Part shown: positions 1 to 6,310 of the stretch, one piece after another
Numbering within the stretch: position 1 is the stretch's first letter
How the letters are laid out: each line of letters begins with the position of its first letter
Assembly (NCBI GenBank): GCA_944363655.1
Contig: CALVUU010000079.1
Span: forward strand, 1-8,986
Length of the DNA: 8,986 nucleotides
Source: an uncultured Bacilli bacterium
GTDB taxonomy: Bacteria; Bacillota_I; Bacilli_A; RF39; UBA660
Reading direction: 5' to 3'
Translations under genes and position numbers: made by a program
Notes under the pieces: model-generated
Database searches by the model: none
Seen by the model: only the letters and a program-made list of their open reading frames with translations
Told to the model about the DNA's origin: nothing

Positions 1-283
1 TACCCTCTAATACCTCACTTAAATTCTTAGCATCCATAATAAGAATACGCAAGTTACTAGGTTTATACTCTCTTATCTTTTTTATTGCAACACTAGCAAC
101 ACTAGAATATTTTTCCACACCAATAAAGTTTATATCAGGATATTTCAAAGCCATTTCTAATATAAACTTTCCCTTACCCATACCAATTTCTAAATGTATA
201 GGTAAATCATTATTAAAACCATCATAAAAAAAATCACAAGAATTAATTACTTCATCTTTATCTTTGGGATTACGCATCCGCAT
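1..283 (-). CDS. trmB: tRNA (guanine-N7-)-methyltransferase, N-terminal part (cut by window edge)
   Basis: Only the first 94 residues are present; the C-terminal half lies beyond base 1. TrmB transfers a methyl group from S-adenosylmethionine to N7 of guanosine 46 in the variable loop of tRNAs and acts in the cytoplasm. The visible part reads MRMRNPKDKDEV at the start, then the SAM-binding glycine loop EIGMGKGKF (residues 32-40), then GVEKYSSV (55-62) and MDAKNL (83-88), an order and wording characteristic of TrmB. Two in-frame ATGs occur (283 and 277); 283 is preferred because AGGAAGTGG precedes it at a suitable distance. The gene diverges from the small plus-strand gene at 333, leaving only 49 nt between the two starts, and I see no convincing promoter there. 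The catalytic and tRNA-binding C-terminal motifs cannot be checked. Family assignment is confident. Confidence 0.9.
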   Translation of the reverse strand, partial: MRMRNPKDKDEVINSCDFFYDGFNNDLPIHLEIGMGKGKFILEMALKYPDINFIGVEKYSSVASVAIKKIREYKPSNLRILIMDAKNLSEVLEG

Positions 284-332
284 TATAACCACTTCCTAAA
301 ACTATCATATACTACTTGTAGGAGGAAAACAT

Positions 333-656
333 ATGAAAAAAAACCGAAATTCATTTTTTACAGAAGCAGGAATGTCCTATTCCGGATATAATCCTAACGT
401 TCCTAACATGATGCCAGGTAATATCCCCTACCAAGCCCAAACAAGTTACAATTCCTTTTACTCTGGACCAAATAATATTCAAGGGAATATACCCTATCCC
501 CAACAATATACAGGAACAGATAACATTGAAAATCGTTTAGCTAAAATTGAAAGACAAATTAACCGTTTAGAGCATCGCATAAGTAAGTTAGAATCTACCA
601 ACACAACCTTTATAACGGAAGATATTGACACATCTAATAATATGTATATGCTTTAA
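333..656 (+). CDS. unknown small protein: Pro/Asn/Tyr-rich N-terminus plus short coiled coil
   Basis: I do not recognise a characterised family. The 107-residue product has no signal peptide or membrane segment. Residues 14-62 are low complexity, rich in Pro, Asn, Tyr, Gly and Gln, and contain two copies of an eight-residue unit (GNIPYQAQ at 29-36, GNIPYPQQ at 51-58). Residues 65-87 form an exact heptad pattern with Ile/Leu at 65, 69, 72, 76, 79, 83 and 86, which predicts a coiled coil; RLAKIE (68-73) and RISKLE (82-87) fit the R-h-x-x-h-E pattern associated with trimeric coiled coils. The tail is acidic and ends NMYML. The start is well supported: AGGAGGA at 320-326 precedes the ATG. It is convergent with a cse60-like gene and divergent from trmB. 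A structural or surface (for example spore-associated) role is possible by composition and neighbour only; nothing in the sequence proves it. Confidence 0.75.
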   Translation: MKKNRNSFFTEAGMSYSGYNPNVPNMMPGNIPYQAQTSYNSFYSGPNNIQGNIPYPQQYTGTDNIENRLAKIERQINRLEHRISKLESTNTTFITEDIDTSNNMYML

Positions 657-823
657 TTATACATAATAAGTGCACTAAAACAATAAATTTGATCTTCACC
701 ACTTACTGCAATTGCAACGTTGTACTTGATATCTATTATATCAAAATCTCCAGAATTTAGAAAGCCATTAATAGAGTTTTCTAAATCTTTTTCATGTGAT
801 TCATCAAATACTTTGACTTTCAT
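653..823 (-). CDS. cse60: Cse60-like sporulation-associated small protein
   Basis: The 56-residue product begins MKVKVFDESHEKDLE and contains DIIDIKYNVAI and EDQIYCFSALIMY, matching the pattern I recall for the Cse60 family (VKVFDE..HEKDLE, then DIKYQV, then QIYCFSA). In Bacillus subtilis cse60 belongs to the mother-cell sigma-E regulon; its molecular function is not known to me. The protein is probably soluble and cytoplasmic. The frame is open to an ATG at 835, with further ATGs at 829 and 823. I choose 823 because the family begins directly at M-x-VKVFDE, because GGGGA lies five bases upstream of it, and because the candidate promoter upstream would start transcription near 832. If 835 is used, four residues (MGMK) are added. 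It lies downstream of leuS on the same strand, separated by a long hairpin, and its stop overlaps that of the convergent gene. Presence of this gene hints at, but does not prove, a spore-forming relative. Confidence 0.8.
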   Translation of the reverse strand: MKVKVFDESHEKDLENSINGFLNSGDFDIIDIKYNVAIAVSGEDQIYCFSALIMYN

Positions 824-838
824 TTTCATCCCCATTAA

Positions 839-868
839 AACATATGTAAAATAGATTGGAAATATTCC
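839..868 (-). promoter_or_regulatory. candidate sigma-E-type promoter for cse60
   Basis: On the minus strand GGAATATT (868-861) is followed after 14 nt by CATATGTT (846-839). The known B. subtilis sigma-E consensus is roughly GNATATT, a 13-15 nt spacer, then CATACAnT; the match is good at -35 and misses two positions at -10. Initiation would fall about 831-833, just ahead of the ATG at 823. The -35 lies in the loop of the inverted repeat at 846-880. The site is short and AT-rich, so chance agreement is possible; the family's known sigma-E control raises its plausibility. Confidence 0.4.
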
Positions 869-880
869 AATCTATTTTAC
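846..880. terminator. perfect 16-bp inverted repeat, probable bidirectional terminator at the end of leuS
   Basis: The arms 846-861 and 865-880 are exact reverse complements with a 3-nt loop. A core of GATTGGAA/TTCCAATC is flanked by AT-rich ends, so each strand carries a U-rich stretch (TATTTTAC) in the descending arm. The leuS stop codon (874-872) lies inside the stem. It could end leuS transcription and also stop plus-strand transcription coming through the convergent gene at 333. The U-tract is shorter than ideal, so termination efficiency is uncertain, but a 16-bp perfect stem at a gene end is unlikely to be chance. Confidence 0.6.
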
Positions 881-3265
881 GACAATATTAACAATTCTAC
901 CCGGTATAACAATCATTTTGACAATTTCTTTACCATCAATATGTCTCTTGACATTTTCTTCACTTAAAGCTTTACTCTTTATACTTTCTTCATCCTCTGT
1001 TACTTTTATTTTTATCGAAGCCCGAAGTTTACCATTTACTTGTACTCCAATTTCTTTTTCATCATCAGTAGTTTTAGCTTCATCATATACTGGCCAAGAA
1101 TTTTCACATATTGGCTTATAGCCAAGTTGTTCATTTAATTCTTCTGTAATGTGCGGTGCAATTGGATTAAGTAAAGTAAGTAACAAATGATAATCTTCTC
1201 TAGTAATATTTTCTAATTCATCATAAGCGTTTGTTAAAATCATCAAAGTTGATATCGCTGTATTAAATGACATTGTAACTAAATCATTTTGTACTTTCTT
1301 AATACTTTTATGAATTATTTTTTCTAAACTCTTGGAATAATTATCTCCATCAACAACCTTTTCCTTCAAACGAATTACTTTATCTAAGAATCTCTTACAC
1401 CCCTTTAAAGAATCTGTACTCCAAGGACAATCACTTTGATAATCTCCCATAAACATTTCATAAACTCGCAATGTATCAGCACCATATTCATTTACGATAT
1501 CATCAGGATTAATTACATTACCTTTAGATTTACTCATCTTTTGGTTATCGCTACCTAAAACCATTCCGTGACTTACCCTAGTCCAAATCATTTCCTTGCT
1601 TGGAACTAAACCGATATTATATAAAAATTGTACCCAAAATCTAGCATATAACAAGTGTCTTGCCGTGTGTTCCATACCACCGTTATACCAATCTACTCTC
1701 CGCCAATATTTCATAGCATCCATTCCCGCAAACTCGCGTGTATTATGGGGATCCATAAACCTTAAGAAATACCAACTTGATCCAGCCCAATTTGGCATTG
1801 TATCCGTTTCTCTTTTGGCAGGTCCACCACATTTTGGACAAGTTGTATTTACCCAAGTATCAATTTTAGCAAGTGGACTTTCACCATTATCCGTTGGTTC
1901 ATATTCCGCAACATCAGGAAGTAACAAAGGTAAATCTTCTTCATTCATCGGTTGCCAGCCACAATGTTCACAATAAATCATTGGAATTGGTTCGCCCCAA
2001 AATCTTTGTCTAGAAAAAATCCAGTCCCGCATTTTATAATTAACTTGTTTTTTACCACACTTATGTTCTTCCAAAAATTCTAACATTTTACTTATTGCGT
2101 CTTCTTTATTTAAACCATCCAAAAATTCTGAATTAATATGTATTCCATCACCCACAAAGGCTTCTTTTTCAATATTGCTGCCAACACCATCAAGCACTTG
2201 AATAATTGGAATATTAAACTTTTTAGCAAACTCATAGTCCCTTCCATCATGTGCTGGAACTGCCATAATTGCTCCCGTACCATAACTAGCAAGAACATAA
2301 TCACTTATATAAATAGGTATTTTTTTTCCATTCACTGGATTAATAGCATAAGCCCCAGTAAATACCCCAGTCTTTTCTTTATTAAGTTCTGTTCTTTCCA
2401 TTTCATTTTTTAATAAACAAGCTTCTTTATAATCTTTTACTTCTTTTTTATGTTCTTCTGTTGTAATAACATCTACTAATTTATGTTCTGGGGCAAGTAC
2501 ACAATAAGTTGCTCCAAATAAAGTATCACATCTCGTAGTAAATACTGTAAATTCTTCTTCATGACCATCTATTTTAAATGTTACTTCTGCTCCAATCGAC
2601 TTACCTATCCAATTAATTTGCCCAAGTTTTACCTTTTCCGCAAAGTTGGTATCATCAAGTCCTTTGAGCAAATCTTCCGCATAATCGCTCATCCGAAGCA
2701 TCCATTGACTTTTTTCTTTTTGGACAACTTTCGCTCCACACCGTTCACAAACTCCCCCAGCAGCATCTTCATTAGATAAAACCGACTTACAATTTGGACA
2801 CCAATTAACTGGCACAGTATCTTTATAAGCCATACCATGTTTATAAAACTCTAGAAATTGCCATTGTGTCCATTTGTAATATTCTGGGTCAGTTGTTGAA
2901 AACTCTCTATCCCAATCAAATGAAAAACCTAAAGTTTTCATTTGTCTTTTAAATGTCTCAATATTTTCTTTTACAGCCTCTTTCGGATGAATATGATTTT
3001 TTATTGCATATTGTTCTGCTGGTGCTCCAAAAGCATCCCATCCCATCGGAAACAAAACATTATATCCTTGCATCCGCATCATTCTTGCCATAGCATCTTG
3101 AGCTGTATAACTACGAACATGTCCAACATGAAGGCCTGACCCCGATGGATAAGGAAATTCGACTAAAATATAATAAGGCGTCTTGCTACTACCAGTAACC
3201 GCCGCAAAAGTTTTATGATCATCCCAATATTTTTGCCACTTTTCTTCTACTTTCTTACTATTCAT
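872..3265 (-). CDS. leuS: leucyl-tRNA synthetase
   Basis: This class I aminoacyl-tRNA synthetase charges tRNA-Leu with leucine in the cytoplasm. The 797 residues are full length for a bacterial LeuRS. The HIGH signature is HVGH (46-49) within a PYPSGSGLHVGH context, and KMSKS is at 576-580. Cysteine pairs CPNC (156-159)/CERC (173-176) and CEHC (432-435)/CPKC (476-479) look like zinc ribbons. The CP1 editing domain is intact: the threonine-rich TTRCDT motif (243-248) and GTGAIMAVPAHDGRDYEF (329-346), which hydrolyse mischarged tRNA. The anticodon-binding helical region follows about 640-720, with a C-terminal domain to the end. The ATG overlaps the end of the preceding membrane-protein gene by 8 nt (ATGAATAG), and only a modest GGAAG precedes it, so translation is probably coupled. 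Expression is likely controlled by the T-box leader upstream of that gene. The stop lies inside a hairpin. Confidence 0.98.
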   Translation of the reverse strand: MNSKKVEEKWQKYWDDHKTFAAVTGSSKTPYYILVEFPYPSGSGLHVGHVRSYTAQDAMARMMRMQGYNVLFPMGWDAFGAPAEQYAIKNHIHPKEAVKENIETFKRQMKTLGFSFDWDREFSTTDPEYYKWTQWQFLEFYKHGMAYKDTVPVNWCPNCKSVLSNEDAAGGVCERCGAKVVQKEKSQWMLRMSDYAEDLLKGLDDTNFAEKVKLGQINWIGKSIGAEVTFKIDGHEEEFTVFTTRCDTLFGATYCVLAPEHKLVDVITTEEHKKEVKDYKEACLLKNEMERTELNKEKTGVFTGAYAINPVNGKKIPIYISDYVLASYGTGAIMAVPAHDGRDYEFAKKFNIPIIQVLDGVGSNIEKEAFVGDGIHINSEFLDGLNKEDAISKMLEFLEEHKCGKKQVNYKMRDWIFSRQRFWGEPIPMIYCEHCGWQPMNEEDLPLLLPDVAEYEPTDNGESPLAKIDTWVNTTCPKCGGPAKRETDTMPNWAGSSWYFLRFMDPHNTREFAGMDAMKYWRRVDWYNGGMEHTARHLLYARFWVQFLYNIGLVPSKEMIWTRVSHGMVLGSDNQKMSKSKGNVINPDDIVNEYGADTLRVYEMFMGDYQSDCPWSTDSLKGCKRFLDKVIRLKEKVVDGDNYSKSLEKIIHKSIKKVQNDLVTMSFNTAISTLMILTNAYDELENITREDYHLLLTLLNPIAPHITEELNEQLGYKPICENSWPVYDEAKTTDDEKEIGVQVNGKLRASIKIKVTEDEESIKSKALSEENVKRHIDGKEIVKMIVIPGRIVNIVVK

Positions 3266-3656
3266 CTTTCTTCCAACCTTTCTTAACTAAATGTCTACCT
3301 AATAATTCATATAATGCATAAATAAGACCAAACAAGAGAACAAATCCTAAAAGTATTTGAAACGGTAAATCCCAAGGTATACTATAAATTATCACAAAAA
3401 CTAACGCAATAATAAAAGCATTAATTAAAGATGATAACACAAATACATAATTAAGATTCATCTTATTGATATCAAGTTTAAACTTAGGAATTAAAATTGA
3501 AAAACCTACAAAATCTTCTATTTTTTTATTTTTCTTTTTCTTCTTAGCTTTTTGAATATTTTTATATCCTCTTTTTAAAATCAAAAAATAATTGATTAAA
3601 AATACTATTACAAATAAAGCAAGACCCCAAATTAAAGTTAAAATAAATTCATTCAT
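3258..3656 (-). CDS. unknown three-helix membrane protein, co-transcribed with leuS
   Basis: I do not recognise the family. The 132-residue protein has three predicted membrane helices, about residues 5-27, 70-92 and 96-120. Between the first two is a strongly basic stretch (KAKKKKKNKK, 36-45) and a polar segment to about 68. The positive-inside rule places this loop and the basic C-terminus (HLVKKGWKKDE) in the cytoplasm, giving an N-out, C-in topology. There is no cleavable signal peptide. GGAGG (minus, 3667-3663) precedes the ATG, so the start is firm. It is the first gene behind the leucine-type T-box and its stop overlaps the leuS start by 8 nt, so it should be made together with leuS when charged tRNA-Leu is scarce. 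That suggests a role connected with leucine supply or translation, but three helices are few for a classical transporter; function is open. Confidence 0.85.
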   Translation of the reverse strand: MNEFILTLIWGLALFVIVFLINYFLILKRGYKNIQKAKKKKKNKKIEDFVGFSILIPKFKLDINKMNLNYVFVLSSLINAFIIALVFVIIYSIPWDLPFQILLGFVLLFGLIYALYELLGRHLVKKGWKKDE

Positions 3657-3667
3657 AGAATACCTCC

Positions 3668-3718
3668 AAAATAAAAAGATGGCTCCTAAAGGACGAGTAA
3701 GACCCGTGGTACCACCTT
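3668..3718 (-). terminator. T-box attenuator terminator overlapping the T-box sequence
   Basis: AAGGTGG (3718-3712), the 5' part of the T-box, can pair with CCATCTT (3682-3676, one G-U pair), directly followed by the U-rich run TTTTTATTTT. This pairing excludes the T-box antiterminator, the expected switch arrangement. The 29 nt between the arms are only weakly self-complementary (TCC/GGA around TTTA), so the terminator looks imperfect from inspection alone. GGAGG of the next gene begins right after the U-tract. Confidence 0.7.
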
Positions 3719-3858
3719 AATTACTTCTTTAATAATTGATAAGGAAATTACCCCAATACATCCCAAAGCAAGTTCAATTATTTCATTTTATTAGTTTCCA
3801 CCAACCACTAATTCTCTATAAAAACTAAATAATTTACTAATCTTTTTTCATCTGCTTA
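3668..3858 (-). promoter_or_regulatory. T-box leader (leucine specificity) for the membrane protein-leuS operon
   Basis: The diagnostic T-box AAGGTGGTACCACGGG is at 3718-3703 on the minus strand. Its UGGU bulge fits a tRNA with discriminator A73, as tRNA-Leu has. Upstream is a recognisable Stem I: base AAGC (3857-3854) pairs with GCTT (3769-3766); an AGTA S-turn-like motif follows; AATTATTT pairs with AAATAATT; the distal part shows TAGAGAATTAG and GGTTGGTGGAA closed by ATTAGT/ACTAAT. The specifier after GAA reads CTT (3772-3770), a leucine codon followed by G. Established behaviour of this class: uncharged cognate tRNA pairs with the specifier and the T-box, stabilises the antiterminator and allows readthrough. 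CUU rather than the more usual CUC is a slightly uncertain reading, but the downstream leuS gene agrees with leucine. Confidence 0.93.
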
Positions 3859-3864
3859 CAAAAT

Positions 3865-3893
3865 ATTATATTAAATTTCTGCTATATATTCAA
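3865..3893 (-). promoter_or_regulatory. promoter of the T-box/leuS operon
   Basis: TTGAAT (3893-3888) and a perfect TATAAT (3870-3865) are separated by 17 nt, the ideal housekeeping-sigma spacing. Initiation would be near 3858, exactly at the foot of T-box Stem I. The -35 and spacer lie inside the last codons of the glycosidase gene, and the -10 starts immediately after its stop. Confidence 0.75.
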
Positions 3894-6279
3894 GTAGTTT
3901 TATAAACATTCTAGTAAATCTACTATCTAAACCATGTAACTTTTTAATTCTAATTCTTTTAGTTTTGATATCCAAATCACTAAAAATAATTTCCGCAATT
4001 TCTTCTTTTAATTTAGTTGTTATTTTTAAATCACTAATAATAGAATTAATATCTTCATTAATTATTCTAACGGCATTAATTTCAATATCTTTTCCCTTAC
4101 AATTAACTGTTAATTGTTTAGTAGTATCAACACCTTTAATATCTACAACAAAATCATTATCATCTTCATAACAATCAAATACTAAATTAGCTTTATCACC
4201 ATTTAAATAAATTTCAACACTATCAGCAGTTCTTGTATTTCTAAATCTTATTTTATAATCCCTAATCCTTGGAATAATTTCCGTTTTTCCATCAACTGGA
4301 TGAATGATTAATGTATAATTATTTTGTAAATAATTGTAATCAATTGATGTAACTATATAATAACCCTCTTCATGTAATTTAGTAATACCATCATCTTCAT
4401 ACAATTTAAATTCATTACTTTGCCCAGGAAAAACATTAATTTCCATACTCTTTGAAGGATTTAAATCATTAATGTTTTTCTCTAAATTAGATAAAGGTAT
4501 AATTGCTCCAGCTCTAGCAAATACAGGATATTCTTCTTCTTTATAAAATACTACATACCTTTTATTACCTACAAATTTTTTCCCAGTTTTAAAATCATAC
4601 CATATTCCTTTAGGTAAAAATACTCTTTCAATAGATCTATTCATAGTTATATCCTTTGGCTTAGTAATTGGGGCTACAAATAATTCTTTACCAAAATAAT
4701 ACTCATTACGATAAGTAGGTTCATCATATATTTCCGGATAAGTATAATAAACTGGTTGAATAAGTGGTTTTCCTGTTTTATGATACTCATAAGCCGCCGT
4801 ATATAAATAAGGGATTAATCTTTGGCGAAGCCAACAGTACTCCCGAGCTACGGTAAATGTTTTTACATCCCATACCCAAGGTTCTCTTTTATAATATACT
4901 CCTCTTTTAGAACTAAATCTAAATATTGGACTAAAAGTTGAAAATTGAACATATCGTAAATATAATTCACTATCCTCAATACCATCTTTATATCCTCCGA
5001 CATCATGACTCCACCAAGAAACCCCTTTGTTGGCGGCCATCGAATTATAAAAAGGTAAATATTTTAAAGTATCCCAAGAAACAATAGTTTCCCCTGAATA
5101 AAGTATTCCTGCTCTGTGCGGAGCTACTAAAGGACTTCTAGTAAGCACTAATGGTCTTGCCACTTTTATTCTATCAAAATCCTTATTATAATAATATTGT
5201 AATGCTTGTATAGTACTTAAATCTTTTTTATAATCTAACCAATACACATCAACACCAATATCTAATAATGGATCAATTAAATGTTGAATATAAGAAGCCA
5301 TAAAATTTTTATCTAAAACATTAAAAGGTATAGTTATACCACCAGCAATGTTTAATTCTTGAGAAATATTTAAATATCGATCTTCTTCTTTTCTAATTCC
5401 TTCACCAGGATCAATATTAAGACCTACTCGAACACCTCTATCATGCATATATTTAACAAATTCACTAGGATTAGGAAATAAATCTCGATTAAAAGAAAAA
5501 CCAGTCCGATACATATTATAATCACTAGCATCTTTTATATGCCAAAATTCACTCAATAATAAAACAGATAAAGGAATTTGATATTTATTAAAAGTTTTAA
5601 TCAAACTCTTTGTATTATCAAAATTATAAATTCTTTCCTTATTCCACCATATACCAAGAGCATATTTAGGTATAAGAAAAGGATAACCAGTTAAATTAAA
5701 ATAATCACGTAAACATAAACCAAAATCTCTTTTATACATAAAAAGATATAAATCAACTTTATTAACGTCAGGTTTTACTAAAAAGCCATTACTATCTATT
5801 TCAAAATTTCCAGAATCATCTATTAATACAAAACCATCAGTAGAATATAAACCTTTATCTAATTTAACTTTTCCTTTATAATCATCTAAACTTATTGCTC
5901 CACCACGGAAATTACGAGCCTCAGCCTGACCATAAAACCACACTTTATCAGTACTTAAAAGTTCAACTTTTAAATTAGAGTCTGGAGCAAACTTAGGACC
6001 TAAAAACGGTTTATTTTTTAAATACTGTAACATAAAATATTTAGTAGTTATTACCAAATAATTTTGATCTTGTTCAATTTTAAATTGGGGAACACTAAAA
6101 ACTCTATTTTTTACAAGGGTCGTAAGAGCATCAGAAAAATGACCATCTACACTATATTCAAGTCGAATTAATCGCTCAGTTAAAACAGTAATTCTATAAT
6201 TATTACCTTGAAATACTACTCTTTCATTAGCCATAGATTTCGCCGAATCCGGAGCAAAATGTGTACCAATTCTAGCCAT
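3871..6279 (-). CDS. glycoside hydrolase family 31 (alpha-glycosidase)
   Basis: Retaining alpha-glycosidase of family GH31, whose members act on alpha-glucosides, alpha-xylosides or alpha-galactosides; the substrate cannot be fixed from sequence. No signal peptide, so cytoplasmic. The 802 residues show an N-terminal beta-sandwich (about 20-200), a (beta/alpha)8 barrel (about 200-505) and C-terminal beta domains. The nucleophile is Asp349 in VDVYWLDYKKD. The WWSHDVGGY block (422-430), FSPIFRFSS (449-457) and RLIPYLY (487-493) are typical and resemble streptococcal GH31 proteins I recall. The acid/base position, normally Asp in an SGDT-like motif, is Glu397 (YSGET). The last ~60 residues (745-802) form a helical, Lys/Ile-rich tail beyond the recognised domains. 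AAGGGTGA (minus, 6292-6285) supports the ATG. It follows trpS by 31 nt with no terminator visible, so the two are probably co-transcribed. No terminator follows its stop; transcripts would run into the T-box attenuator. Confidence 0.9.
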   Translation of the reverse strand: MARIGTHFAPDSAKSMANERVVFQGNNYRITVLTERLIRLEYSVDGHFSDALTTLVKNRVFSVPQFKIEQDQNYLVITTKYFMLQYLKNKPFLGPKFAPDSNLKVELLSTDKVWFYGQAEARNFRGGAISLDDYKGKVKLDKGLYSTDGFVLIDDSGNFEIDSNGFLVKPDVNKVDLYLFMYKRDFGLCLRDYFNLTGYPFLIPKYALGIWWNKERIYNFDNTKSLIKTFNKYQIPLSVLLLSEFWHIKDASDYNMYRTGFSFNRDLFPNPSEFVKYMHDRGVRVGLNIDPGEGIRKEEDRYLNISQELNIAGGITIPFNVLDKNFMASYIQHLIDPLLDIGVDVYWLDYKKDLSTIQALQYYYNKDFDRIKVARPLVLTRSPLVAPHRAGILYSGETIVSWDTLKYLPFYNSMAANKGVSWWSHDVGGYKDGIEDSELYLRYVQFSTFSPIFRFSSKRGVYYKREPWVWDVKTFTVAREYCWLRQRLIPYLYTAAYEYHKTGKPLIQPVYYTYPEIYDEPTYRNEYYFGKELFVAPITKPKDITMNRSIERVFLPKGIWYDFKTGKKFVGNKRYVVFYKEEEYPVFARAGAIIPLSNLEKNINDLNPSKSMEINVFPGQSNEFKLYEDDGITKLHEEGYYIVTSIDYNYLQNNYTLIIHPVDGKTEIIPRIRDYKIRFRNTRTADSVEIYLNGDKANLVFDCYEDDNDFVVDIKGVDTTKQLTVNCKGKDIEINAVRIINEDINSIISDLKITTKLKEEIAEIIFSDLDIKTKRIRIKKLHGLDSRFTRMFIKLLEYIAEI

Positions 6280-6310
6280 TTACTTCACCCTTTTCTATAA
6301 TAAAATATTA

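Noticed and set aside
308..313. TATACT as a -10 for the gene at 333
   Set aside because: It is too close to the ribosome binding site and has no -35 at proper spacing.
1596..1976. 126-codon open frame on the plus strand
   Set aside because: It is wholly antisense to conserved leuS sequence; its composition follows from the leuS codons and there is no sign of its own translation signals. Other open frames inside leuS, the GH31 gene and trpS are dismissed for the same reason.
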